In this document: positions 36,187 through 45,098 of the stretch, in pieces
Numbering within the stretch: the first letter of the stretch is position 1
How the letters are laid out: the number at the start of each line of letters is the position of its first letter
DNA from: Citrobacter sp. wls619
GTDB lineage: Bacteria; Pseudomonadota; Gammaproteobacteria; Enterobacterales; Enterobacteriaceae
Assembly (NCBI RefSeq): GCF_005281345.1
Contig: NZ_SZXJ01000095.1
Coordinates: 248,001 to 312,000, forward strand
Length of the DNA: 64,000 nt
Direction: 5' to 3'
Program-made: the position numbers and the translations under genes
Notes under the pieces: generated by a model
Databases searched by the model: none
What the model was told of the DNA's origin: nothing
The model's input: the letters and a program-made list of their open reading frames with translations, nothing else

Positions 36187-37736
36187 ATCAGACCTTGCTC
36201 GATAACAGACTTGAGCTCAATACAATTGCTTGCATCGTCAAACACCTGGGACAATTTGCCGGTCGCCACCGCCTCGAATACCCAATCTTTGATATGTTCA
36301 AAGTCGCTTGTACCCAGCACCAAATCGTTGTCTGGATGAATCTCAGCCAGCCGACTCTGTGCCAGCTCCATGAATTGTTGTAAGGAAAACGGAGTGTCAG
36401 CAAGTTGCGTACGATAGGCTTCCAGCCATTCTGTAATCAATGCCTTGCGAGCCTCAGCATTTTCCAATGCAGCCAGAAGATTATCAGTATCGGGTAAATG
36501 AATGGCAGGCACGGTTTGTACAACGGGGGCGGGCATGGTCGTTTGGTCTCCGAAGGGAACAGCGGTAATATCTCGAGTAGACGGTTTTGGCATCGGCACT
36601 CGTGATAGATCAAGTTCGCCCTTGAATACCTTTTGGCCTAATGCGCCGTAGAGACACTCCAATTCAACGAGACTTCGCTGGTAATCAGATTTGAGGATTT
36701 CAATCTTTTCAGCAATGGCGACAAATTGGTTTTGAAGGTCCTCAGGAGGTTTCGGTATAAACAGCTTCTCCATGGAAACAGAATCGAATTTTCTAGTACC
36801 GTGTCCTGCCGTAGAGATGAGCTTTAACAGTTGACGCTTAAGGGATTTTAAGCAGTTCAATAAATAGACGACATTAATGTCTTTAACTGGTTTAATTGCT
36901 TTCATATCCTGATTAATGGCGATATCGACAGAATTGATCGCAACAGGAAAAGAATGAGCAAGTATCATTCCCCGAACAACTATCAGTAAGTGATTCGGAG
37001 TAATTCGTTTTAGGGATGTCTGCTCAAAAACCGTTTCAGAAATGTGGTCGATCGCATTGTCAATTTTTGTCGTCTTCATATCCTTCGGGCTAACCCAGGG
37101 AAAGTCTCCATTCCAGAAGTCGTCCCTACTCTTACTAGGTGTACCGCCGCTGATAAATTTGCCTACTTTGTGAAACGGCACAATATCCCAGCCCTTATCA
37201 TTCCGTACCGGATCGCCAAACAACTCCAGAAAAACGCTTTCAAGTAGGCTATCGAGTTGTTGCAGATGCTGTTTGCGCAGAGCGATCATACCTTCTATTT
37301 TGCCAAGCAGATAAACAACCCTAGTTTGATAGTCGAAATCAGGTTGTCCATCTTTGTAGGGTATTGGTATTTTAACCTCTTTGAGAAACTTGAAATGTCT
37401 ACTATAACCTGCTTCTTTGATTGGGACTGAGCGTAAATAGTAGTACACGTAGCGCGCATCAGCTATATTCGGATCTACCCAAAGAGCTTTGGCTCCATCA
37501 GCCCCGAGTGCTATAGGGTCATTTTCATATTTCAGAATCCGAGTGTGGTCACCAAAAATCAATATTGGACGTAATTGTTCATTAATAAGTCTATCATCGT
37601 CAGTATAGCCAGCGACAGGCTCTTTACTCTGGTCAATGATTTTGTATCTGCCACTAGTAAGATAATTGGATGCCTTAATTTTTCTGAACTTAGAAGTGGC
37701 ATCGGTGATAACAGTAGAAAATTTATGCCACTTCAT
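36183..37736 (-). CDS. hsdS: type I restriction specificity subunit HsdS with C-terminal extension
   Basis: 517 residues. Two target-recognition domains (about 1-130 and 185-330; the second shows GKFISGGTPSKSRDDFWNGD and FPWVSPKDMK) alternate with conserved helices (IEGMIALRKQHLQQLDSLLE near 155; IAEKIEILKSDYQRSLVELE near 350). Usual HsdS ends soon after the second helix at about 400-450; here about 135 more residues follow (from LSRVPMPKPSTRD), with a proline-rich linker and a helical tail. It sets the bipartite DNA target. Overlaps hsdM by 4 bases and the ATPase by 4. Confidence 0.9.
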   Translation of the reverse strand: MKWHKFSTVITDATSKFRKIKASNYLTSGRYKIIDQSKEPVAGYTDDDRLINEQLRPILIFGDHTRILKYENDPIALGADGAKALWVDPNIADARYVYYYLRSVPIKEAGYSRHFKFLKEVKIPIPYKDGQPDFDYQTRVVYLLGKIEGMIALRKQHLQQLDSLLESVFLELFGDPVRNDKGWDIVPFHKVGKFISGGTPSKSRDDFWNGDFPWVSPKDMKTTKIDNAIDHISETVFEQTSLKRITPNHLLIVVRGMILAHSFPVAINSVDIAINQDMKAIKPVKDINVVYLLNCLKSLKRQLLKLISTAGHGTRKFDSVSMEKLFIPKPPEDLQNQFVAIAEKIEILKSDYQRSLVELECLYGALGQKVFKGELDLSRVPMPKPSTRDITAVPFGDQTTMPAPVVQTVPAIHLPDTDNLLAALENAEARKALITEWLEAYRTQLADTPFSLQQFMELAQSRLAEIHPDNDLVLGTSDFEHIKDWVFEAVATGKLSQVFDDASNCIELKSVIEQGLI

Positions 37737-39397
37737 CCTAATATCCTTTTCAACTCTAGCAACTCCTTCACAATACCATTCTGCACAGTGGTCAACTCTG
37801 CTTCGTCTATGTCGCCAACTTCAGCTTGAATCAGACGTTCCAGAATAATTCTAGGAGGCTCATAGCTCACTTCTTCGAATACATCTTCTTTATAACGTGA
37901 AAGGGAAAGATCGAAGTTGTTCTTCTCATCCGCAATCTCGCTGTACGGTACCATAAAGTACTTCGCGGTTCGGTCGGTGTCGGTCCCCGCATCGCGGTTG
38001 TGGTACTTAGTGATGATGTCTTGCAGGTCACCATAACCTTCCTGCTTACTACGCTTATCGTCCAACGAGTAGCCATCAGCGGCCATTTCATAAAACCAGA
38101 CGTGTTCGGTAGCAGGTTTCGTAATGATTTCTTTGGCTCCCCAGACCTTGGTGAACAGTAAAATGGCGGTACTGACTCCAGCGTAGGGTTTGAACACACC
38201 ACTAGGCAGGGTGATGATGGCTTTAAGATCGCAGCGTTCCATCAACGTTTGCCGCAAATCTCTGAAGGCTTTGCCAGAACCAAACAGCACGCCCTGCGGC
38301 ACGATCAAGCAGGCAGTACCGCCTTTTTTCAACAAGCGATAGATGTTTTCAACAAACAGCAGTTCGGTCTTAGTAGTGGTCAGTTGCAAGGCTTCGTTAA
38401 TGTCACCTTTATCGATACTACCGGTAAAAGGTGGGTTGGCTAGCACGATGTCGTAGGCGGATTCTTCGTTATAGCTTTTGCTCAGGGTGTCCTGGTAGTC
38501 GATATTAGGTTCATCAATACCGTGCATCATCAGGTTCATCAATCCCAGGCGCACCATAGTAGCGTCGATATCGTAGCCGTACAGGCTTTCTTGCAGGACT
38601 AATTGGCGCTTTTCATCAAATGTTGCGGCAACTGAGGTGCGGATAAAACCATCTTCATCGGGTACAAGGTTCCTAGTACCAGCGTTGATAGCCAACTGGG
38701 TAACGATGTATTGATAGGCGCCCAGCAGAAAGCCCCCAGTGCCACAGGCCGGGTCGATAATGCGGTGACCCAGTTGCGGCTGCACTAGCTCGGCCATCAT
38801 CTTGATGATGTGTCGGGGAGTACGGAACTGACCGTTCTTGCCTGCGGTAGCTATTTCCGAAAGCAACATTTCATAAACATCGCCCTGGATGTCCTGGAAG
38901 GCCTGCCCATGCTCTTGTGAGTCCTTTTCCATCACCGCAAAGATGTCGTCGATAGTCTTCACTGCCTCTACCAACAGCGCCGGTTTGGGGATGATGAACA
39001 CGGCGTTTTTCATGTGGTGGGTAAAATTGGACTCCGCACCGTTCAGGTCTTTCAGGAAGGGAAATACCTTGCCCTGTACGTGCTGCAGCATCTCCTCTGC
39101 CTGCATACGCTTAAATTCGCTCCAACGCAGCGTACGTTTGTCAATGGGACGCTGCTCCGTCACAGGCCAGTTGCGCTCCTCAGGCGGAATCCAGGTACCT
39201 TCAAACCTAGAGGTGTATTCTTCATTCGTCCACTCAGCATCGGCCTGCCGCTTTTGATCCAACTCATCAAGCCGTTTCATGAATAGCAGGTAGGTAATTT
39301 GCTCTATGGCAGTAAGCGGATTGCTGATGCCACCGCTCCAAAATTTGTTCCAAAGCAGGTCGATTTTAGATTTTAGTTCAGGATTGTTTTGTAACAT
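37733..39397 (-). CDS. hsdM: type I restriction methyltransferase HsdM
   Basis: 554 residues from ATG 39397 (MLQNNPELKSKIDLLWNKFW). N-terminal HsdM_N helical domain, then the N6-adenine methylase: SAM motif DPACGTGGFLLGAYQYIVTQ near residue 215 and catalytic NPPF in DIVLANPPFTGSIDKGD near 320. Two HsdM with one HsdS form the modification enzyme. It follows hsdR by 14 bases and overlaps hsdS by 4. Confidence 0.95.
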   Translation of the reverse strand: MLQNNPELKSKIDLLWNKFWSGGISNPLTAIEQITYLLFMKRLDELDQKRQADAEWTNEEYTSRFEGTWIPPEERNWPVTEQRPIDKRTLRWSEFKRMQAEEMLQHVQGKVFPFLKDLNGAESNFTHHMKNAVFIIPKPALLVEAVKTIDDIFAVMEKDSQEHGQAFQDIQGDVYEMLLSEIATAGKNGQFRTPRHIIKMMAELVQPQLGHRIIDPACGTGGFLLGAYQYIVTQLAINAGTRNLVPDEDGFIRTSVAATFDEKRQLVLQESLYGYDIDATMVRLGLMNLMMHGIDEPNIDYQDTLSKSYNEESAYDIVLANPPFTGSIDKGDINEALQLTTTKTELLFVENIYRLLKKGGTACLIVPQGVLFGSGKAFRDLRQTLMERCDLKAIITLPSGVFKPYAGVSTAILLFTKVWGAKEIITKPATEHVWFYEMAADGYSLDDKRSKQEGYGDLQDIITKYHNRDAGTDTDRTAKYFMVPYSEIADEKNNFDLSLSRYKEDVFEEVSYEPPRIILERLIQAEVGDIDEAELTTVQNGIVKELLELKRILG

Positions 39398-39411
39398 GGT
39401 ATGGCCTGTTT

Positions 39412-42210
39412 TTAGGCAGCTAACCATTCGGTAAGCTGTAAGATCTCTTGGATTTCAGCCGGGCTGAACACGCCGCGGATGCCTTTTGGATGGATGACCG
39501 TGAAGGGGGCGTTAATTAAGTCTTTCTTCTCCACCCTTTCGCGATCAACAATGAAGTTCTTCAATAGTTCAAGGAACTCCATCTGTCGGCTGCTGAGCGT
39601 AGTGTGGACACGGATAAACTGGTCGAAGGCTGCACTAACCTCATCAGGAAAGCTTTTGAGCACTTCGATGCCGAGGATATGGCGGATGAACTGAACGAAA
39701 CGTGCCTTGCGGTTCTTATAGACTTGACGCAGCAGGTCTTCAGTAATGTGCGGATGCTCTTCATGCAGCAGCTCAGCCAGTTCATTGGCCTCCTGACTAC
39801 TAACCGCATCACCGTTCTTGATTTTCTGTAGCACCGGATTGTGCTCAGTCAGCTCGGCAATCAAAGTTTCGACCATTTCACGGTAACGGGTAACGCTGAC
39901 GGCTTCGTGCTGCGGCCCAAATTCCACCCATTCTTTCTTATAAAGCTCATCGGCCAAATCAAGCTGAGTTTGCTCCTCGCCTCTGGATTTTTCACGGAAC
40001 TTCATCAAAGGGCCGAGCCTGGCAACTATAACATCGAACGCATCCTCATCGGCTTTGGCCCAGTAATGATTAGTTTGTGCCGTGCGGATCAGGACCTCTT
40101 CTTGTTGTACGAAGCTAACTGACAGCGGTAATTCACTGATCTGCTCGACGATACCTTCTTTGAGCGTTTCGGCTTGTTCTTTATTTTCATCGAGCACAGC
40201 CAGCGAAAATTCGAGCAGGTCGCGCTCAAAGCGCATGGCCTTGAAGTCGACCTCAGAAACAGTGCGGAACAGAGGTTTGATTTCATCACGTAAGAATTCC
40301 AGTCGATCGTGGCTGAGATTAATCCAGAAGTTGTCATCCTCCAGCCGCGCCAGAGCTGCGACAGCCTCCTTGATTACGACCGACTCTTTGGGCAACGCTG
40401 CAATCTGCACACGAACCTTAGCAATTTCACGACTGGCAATATGGGCATGACCACGGTCATAAGCCTTCTCGATCTTATCAAGCCGCAAGCCGAACAAACG
40501 CACTGGCAATGGCAATTGCGGTTTGAGTTCTTTGCCTTTTGGGTTGAGCTTGAAGTATTCGAAGTTGTCCCAGCAGTCGAGGATCAGGAACATATCCTTT
40601 TCAAGGCACCAAGGCTTGAGTTTGCTGGTTTCCAGCAGGCGCGTGCCGCGCCCAACCATCTGCCAAAACTTGGTGTAGGAATAGACTGGCTTGGCGAACA
40701 CAAGGTTGACGATTTCACGTACATCAATACCGGTGTCTAGCATATCCACGCTGATGGCAATGCGCGGCATATCATTGTTAGTGAACTGATCGAGAAGGCC
40801 ACCTTTGCCATAGACACGTGGGTCTTCCGACACCAGCACCTTAGCCAGTTCTCCGTGGTATTGCGGATAGAGCTTATCGAAAATATCTTCCATACGCCGG
40901 GCGTGGGCCTTGGTGGCACAAAAAAAGATTGTTTTACCGGGCAGAACTCCGTTGGCATCTTTAATTGCCTCTTCCATGAACTCGCGGACGATCAGGGTAT
41001 TGGTACCCTTATTAATCACCTGCTTTTCAAGCTGGGTTCCCTCAAAGTTGATGTCTTCGACATCCTTGCCTTGCAGGATCAGCTTTTTCTGGTCTTCCAA
41101 CGAAATAGTGCGTTTGCTGATGCCTTCCATCTGGAATTTGGTCTGAATCTTCATAACCTGAAAATTGCAGAGATAAGGCGGCACGTGGTTTACAGCCTCT
41201 TCATAGGTATAAGCGAACGTGGGAATACCGTCTTCGCAGTGAAATAGCTGGAAGGTATTGTGGTCGATAATATCAGTTGGCGTGGCAGTCAGCCCCAATG
41301 TGATGGCTTTAAAATAATCGAGTACTTCGCCGAAGGTGTTATAGATCGAGCGATGGCTTTCATCAACGATGATGAAATCGAAGAAGTGCGGCGACAGGTG
41401 CTGCACATCATCCCGGATGATGTTGAGCATTGTCGGGTAGGTCGCGACATATATGCGACGGTCTGTAGCAATCAGCTTTTCACCCACATTTGGCCAGCGC
41501 GGTTCATTCGGCAAGTGCTCTTTGAAAGCTGCCAATGCTTGCTCACGCAAAGCGATGCGATCCACGAGAAATAATACCTTTTCAGCATGTCCGCCACGCA
41601 TCAAAGCATCAACCATGGCAATGCAAGTGCGCGTTTTGCCTGTGCCAGTGGCCATAACCAAAAGAAAGTCACGCCTTTTTTGTTCAATACCTTCAAGCAC
41701 CGAACGAATAGCACGAATCTGGTAGTCACGACCAGCAATTGAGGTGTTAATGAATTCCTGCGTCAGCGGCTTTCGATTGCGACGGATGTATGCAAAGCGT
41801 TCCAAATCGTCTCGCGTGGGGAAGCCTAAAACCTGACGCGGCGGTGCGTTTTCTAGATCCCAGAAATAAAGTTCTTGCCCATTGGTGTAAAAACAGAAGG
41901 GTAGCTCACCACCCACTTGCTTCTGGATGTTGTAGCAATACTGCTTCGCTTGTTCACGGCCCAGAGACGCATCTTTACTTGTGCGCTTAGCTTCGACTAC
42001 AGCAAGTGGTTTGCCATCTTTCCCTAACAGCACATAGTCACTGTACTGATGCCCACCAAACTCATAGTGAGGTTTAGCTACACCTTCTGATTGATTAGTG
42101 AGGATATCGAATTCTTGCACAACCTTGGTTGGATCTTGTACATCCCACCCAGCAATGCACAATTGATTATCGATAACAGCAATCCGAGTTTCTTTCTCAG
42201 AACTTTGCAT
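39412..42210 (-). CDS. hsdR: type I restriction endonuclease HsdR
   Basis: 932 residues from ATG 42210 (a GTG three codons upstream is possible). N-terminal PD-(D/E)XK nuclease: YSDYVLLGKDGKPLAVVEAK. SF2 translocase: Walker A MATGTGKTRTCIAMVDAL near 190, DESHRSIYNTFGE (motif II), GLTATP (motif III), and motif VI FWQMVGRGTRL. The C-terminal helical domain binds HsdM. The first gene of the leftward operon hsdR-hsdM-hsdS-AAA-HNH. Its upstream region holds a palindrome (42297-42313). Confidence 0.95.
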   Translation of the reverse strand: MQSSEKETRIAVIDNQLCIAGWDVQDPTKVVQEFDILTNQSEGVAKPHYEFGGHQYSDYVLLGKDGKPLAVVEAKRTSKDASLGREQAKQYCYNIQKQVGGELPFCFYTNGQELYFWDLENAPPRQVLGFPTRDDLERFAYIRRNRKPLTQEFINTSIAGRDYQIRAIRSVLEGIEQKRRDFLLVMATGTGKTRTCIAMVDALMRGGHAEKVLFLVDRIALREQALAAFKEHLPNEPRWPNVGEKLIATDRRIYVATYPTMLNIIRDDVQHLSPHFFDFIIVDESHRSIYNTFGEVLDYFKAITLGLTATPTDIIDHNTFQLFHCEDGIPTFAYTYEEAVNHVPPYLCNFQVMKIQTKFQMEGISKRTISLEDQKKLILQGKDVEDINFEGTQLEKQVINKGTNTLIVREFMEEAIKDANGVLPGKTIFFCATKAHARRMEDIFDKLYPQYHGELAKVLVSEDPRVYGKGGLLDQFTNNDMPRIAISVDMLDTGIDVREIVNLVFAKPVYSYTKFWQMVGRGTRLLETSKLKPWCLEKDMFLILDCWDNFEYFKLNPKGKELKPQLPLPVRLFGLRLDKIEKAYDRGHAHIASREIAKVRVQIAALPKESVVIKEAVAALARLEDDNFWINLSHDRLEFLRDEIKPLFRTVSEVDFKAMRFERDLLEFSLAVLDENKEQAETLKEGIVEQISELPLSVSFVQQEEVLIRTAQTNHYWAKADEDAFDVIVARLGPLMKFREKSRGEEQTQLDLADELYKKEWVEFGPQHEAVSVTRYREMVETLIAELTEHNPVLQKIKNGDAVSSQEANELAELLHEEHPHITEDLLRQVYKNRKARFVQFIRHILGIEVLKSFPDEVSAAFDQFIRVHTTLSSRQMEFLELLKNFIVDRERVEKKDLINAPFTVIHPKGIRGVFSPAEIQEILQLTEWLAA

Positions 42211-42296
42211 ATCTCTCACATCTCCACGAAGATCCCATATGAGCAGATTTTTTGCTCTAACGCTCTATGCCAACTTATCACATGAAAAAAAATAAC

Positions 42297-42313
42297 ATGC
42301 AATTCAATTGCAT
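42297..42313. promoter_or_regulatory. palindrome upstream of hsdR, candidate operator
   Basis: ATGCAATT-C-AATTGCAT, perfect 8-1-8 dyad 87 bases upstream of the hsdR start, nested in AACATGC (42294-42300) and GCATGTT (42326-42332), a wider inverted pair. Confidence 0.6.
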
Positions 42314-42631
42314 ATGAAAAAATCAGCATGTTAATATAAATTTATTTTTTTGATAGACTCTAAAAAAAAACATTCAAAATTTAACAATCCACTTTATCAC
42401 TCAGTAGAAACAAACTACCAATCTGTATGAATTGTACCTATCTTAACATTAACCCTTAATGAAGAACGATGTCCGATGCATAAAGATCGGTATGACATTT
42501 CCGCAAAAGCTCTAAATGCCGTAGTCATGTTGAATAGACGATTGATCTTTTATCAAAGCATCTTCAGCTTCGTTAAGGGAAGGAACAGATGGCGGGAGCC
42601 TTCAGACTGGCAATCTAATAAGTGACAAATA

Positions 42632-42719
42632 TTGATGCCACTTGAATCACACCAACACCTATCAATGTCCACCAACCGATAGGCAAAAGGGTGATGCCAG
42701 TGGCATCAAAATTTCCACC
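42632..42719. repeat. duplicated control region, copy B
   Basis: Diverged copy of 29964-30077. Carries TGATGCCA-C-TTGAATCA (42633-42649) and the perfect TGATGCCA-G-TGGCATCA (42692-42708), 59 bases apart, upstream of the 42815 gene. Together the copies bracket the 12.5-kb cargo. Confidence 0.75.
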
Positions 42720-42814
42720 AAACAATCTTCCCGCCTGCATTTTCGTTTTCCCATTGCTCACAACCCCTCACGCCATCACTCTGCGCTGACACCCATCCGC
42801 AACAGGAAACACAT

Positions 42815-43513
42815 ATGTCGGACTACACCTTCAACATGGGTCCCCTGCGTAGTGCGATCCATATTCAGCTTCACACTCACAACGCCACCCGGCTGTGGAC
42901 CGGGCGACGGGCAACTGAGAGTGGCCCTGCGCCAATCATCGGAATGCCGCGCTTTATCGAAATCCTTAATCAGATGCGCATTGCCGCAGAACATAACGAT
43001 CCTTACGCCGATCTGTGGATGCTGCGCATGGAAGAGAAACTGGTACAGTCGCGTAAATTGATGCAAGTGATGCTGGATCAGGCAAAAGCCATGTTCAGCG
43101 AATTGCCGGAAGGCATCGATATCGAAAACTGCTTCAACGTGCAGCCCGCCCGCTTTCCGCTGTTTATCAACGCTCCACTGGCCTATCAGGGCGTTTATCT
43201 GCTGACCGACTTCGACCAGCTCGCACGCCAGCTTCTGCTGGCCTCGCATATCGCCGTCATCTCCCGCAGGGAAATGCACAACCGGTTAAATAATGGCGCA
43301 ACGGTTATTCGCAGCGCCTTCGGTCTGGCGCAGAAATATCACGGCTCCGGGCTGACCCGTCAGGATTTTATCGACGATACACCACAGGCCAGAGCCGCCG
43401 TGGAACGTTTAGGCCCGTTGCCGGAAGCGATACTGAGCGGCAAGCTGCGCTCATCGTTTTCATCACCGCTGCCTGGCAAGACCGACAATCCCGGAGCTGC
43501 CGATGATGAATAA
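42815..43513 (+). CDS. PFL_4669/TIGR03761-type ICE protein
   Basis: 232 residues starting MSDYTFNMGPLRSAIHIQLH with RBS AGGAAA. The R-x-x-x-x-R-L-W-x-G motif (HTHNATRLWTGRRA) and the RKLMQVMLDQAKAMFSELPE helix match the PFL_4669 family that follows STY4528 in PFGI-1/SPI-7 elements. Function unknown; probably cytoplasmic and DNA-processing related by position. It overlaps the next gene by 11 bases. Confidence 0.8.
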   Translation: MSDYTFNMGPLRSAIHIQLHTHNATRLWTGRRATESGPAPIIGMPRFIEILNQMRIAAEHNDPYADLWMLRMEEKLVQSRKLMQVMLDQAKAMFSELPEGIDIENCFNVQPARFPLFINAPLAYQGVYLLTDFDQLARQLLLASHIAVISRREMHNRLNNGATVIRSAFGLAQKYHGSGLTRQDFIDDTPQARAAVERLGPLPEAILSGKLRSSFSSPLPGKTDNPGAADDE

Positions 43514-43997
43514 CTCCATAACCAGCTATCAGTCGCTGGCTGATGAAGACTATAAAATGCTGGCTTACGTCTCCTCGCTAAAAGGCCTTTTAAAGCCTTT
43601 TAAGAGTAAGGGGGAGTTGGAGCTGCTGGAGAGCAATGCACGAAGCGTGCGCGAGATGATGGAGCCATTGATGCAACGTCTAATCCAGAGCGCCAGACGC
43701 TACCCCGTGCGCCAGCTTCCGCTGATATTCACCATCGGCCCAGCCCCTTCCGGCGCGAACTTCCTGCGCTGGCGCAACCAGCAGAACAACAAATCCGGCA
43801 CTCCGGCATTCTGCAACCTGATTGGCAATCCCAAAATCCCGCAACGTGCCAGAGATGCCCTGCTGGAAATCGAGCGGGATCGCATTGTGTTCAATATGCA
43901 GATGTCGGTACTGACCTTCATTATCCGCCAGGCACGGGAGTGTCAGGAAAAAATGGAACAGGCAGAAATGCTGTATCAGGGGCAACAAAATAGCTGA
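43503..43997 (+). CDS. DUF3158-type ICE protein
   Basis: 164 residues (MMNNSITSYQSLADEDYKML). Contains QLPLIFTIGPAPSGANFLRW, then a C-terminal coiled-coil-like helix (ARECQEKMEQAEMLYQGQQ). DUF3158 proteins always follow PFL_4669 genes in this element family. Role unknown. Overlap with the upstream gene suggests coupled translation. Confidence 0.78.
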   Translation: MMNNSITSYQSLADEDYKMLAYVSSLKGLLKPFKSKGELELLESNARSVREMMEPLMQRLIQSARRYPVRQLPLIFTIGPAPSGANFLRWRNQQNNKSGTPAFCNLIGNPKIPQRARDALLEIERDRIVFNMQMSVLTFIIRQARECQEKMEQAEMLYQGQQNS

Positions 43998-44561
43998 CGC
44001 AGAACATGAGTTGCAGCACGACACCAGGCGGCTACGCCATTACCCTCACGCCATACCCAACAGCGCGGTTTGTTTTGCCTGTTCGCGCTCGTGACGCTCC
44101 CGTCGCGCAAAACAACCTTTACGCTCCTGTTCAGTATCATTCCGGGTGGATAGCCAGGCGACAGCCGTCTCGCTATCCGCCCGGACCGCCTGCATTTTTC
44201 CGGTGCCCACCGGATAACAACGGGATCCGTTTGTGCGCAAGCGCCAGTTATTGCGATTTACACTGCTGACAGAAATCGCGCGTAACCCTACGCGGCCAGT
44301 GCCCCTTCAGCCCGCTGCACCTTAACAGCCTCCGTGCGGAATACGGTATTTAAGGTGCAGCAAACAGAATATCGCCTCGCAATTTCCCTTCCCCCTCGTT
44401 TAAATCCCCTTGCTTACCTGGTAGTCGGAACCTGCACGCTACCCGCCGTAAGGCGTGGTTCCAAATCCTTTTAATTGCGCAGCATCACACAGGCGCATCC
44501 CTTTCACCCGATGCACTCTGCACATCACTTAGCGCCGCGTTCAGCCACGCGGGAGGATCCT
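43998..44561. other. structured non-coding region, candidate oriT or ncRNA
   Basis: 564 bases in an otherwise gene-dense backbone. Dyads: TGCACCTTAA (44316-44325) with TTAAGGTGCA (44350-44359); GGAACC (44427-44432) with GGTTCC (44457-44462) around CGCC-GTAA-GGCG. A plus ORF at 44006-44269 is unconvincing. A minus-strand frame at 44046-44240 is listed separately. Confidence 0.5.
44046..44240 (-). CDS. possible small ORF with Icd/ash-like tail
   Basis: Minus-strand frame from a TTG at 44240 (open further upstream to about 44330), containing YPVGTGKMQAVRADSETAVA and a basic tail FARRERHEREQAK. The G-T-G-K-x-x-x-x-R-A-D-S-x-x-A-A pattern resembles the 'host cell division inhibitor Icd-like' or ash family fragments seen in phages and islands. 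No good ribosome site; it may be a remnant. Confidence 0.3.
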   Translation of the reverse strand: MRTNGSRCYPVGTGKMQAVRADSETAVAWLSTRNDTEQERKGCFARRERHEREQAKQTALLGMA

Positions 44562-44978
44562 ATGAGCGAGAAAACTTACTTCAATCTGTACACCAGCGGT
44601 CTGGGTTACGTTAACCGTGTCCGCACCGTCACCCCAAAACGCGGCGAGCCCTTTTTATGCTGTGATATTGCCGCATTAAGCGGGGCTGCCGATGACGTGG
44701 ACTATGTCCGCTTTGACTGCAAAGTCACCGGCAGCGAAGCGCGTAAGCTGATTGCCCGCTGCGAGCAGGCGGTCAATGAAAAGCGCAAGGTGCTGATCCA
44801 CTTCCGCCTGGGCGACTTATACGTCGATATGTTCACCTACAGCAAAGGTGAGCGTAAAGGCGAAACGGGCGTCAGCCTGAAAGCCCGGCTGCTCTATATT
44901 GGCCTTGTCAAAATTGACGGTGAAGTCGTCTGGCAGGCCGGAAATCAGGAAACAGAGGCAGAAGATGATGCCGCCTGA
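44562..44978 (+). CDS. STY4534-type ICE protein (single-strand-binding-like)
   Basis: 138 residues from ATG 44562 with GGGAGG 8 bases upstream. Beta-rich: YFNLYTSGLGYVNRVRTVTP, FLCCDIAALSGAADDVDYVR, KVLIHFRLGDLYVDMFTYSK, then an acidic tail ETEAEDDAA. The layout (OB-like beta core plus acidic tail) resembles single-stranded-DNA-binding proteins, fitting a role in processing transferred DNA; the family name is by position and resemblance. Confidence 0.75.
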   Translation: MSEKTYFNLYTSGLGYVNRVRTVTPKRGEPFLCCDIAALSGAADDVDYVRFDCKVTGSEARKLIARCEQAVNEKRKVLIHFRLGDLYVDMFTYSKGERKGETGVSLKARLLYIGLVKIDGEVVWQAGNQETEAEDDAA

Positions 44979-45098
44979 ATTTTCATTGCGACGCCCGCTC
45001 CGGGCGTCTTTCTTTCACAACCGAAAAACAATTTCGCGTTGTTTGCCTTCTCACCATTGCGCACCCTCTGGCTATTCCTCACCAGATTCAGAGAGACA

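Larger units (their letters stand above)
42211..42814. promoter_or_regulatory. AT-rich divergent region between hsdR and the PFL_4669-type gene
   Basis: About 600 bases with no convincing gene. It contains the hsdR promoter area with palindromes and duplicated control region copy B before the backbone gene at 42815. Confidence 0.7.

Noticed and set aside
44006-44269. 87-codon plus-strand ORF after the DUF3158 gene
   Set aside because: Proline/arginine-rich chance frame in a structured non-coding region.
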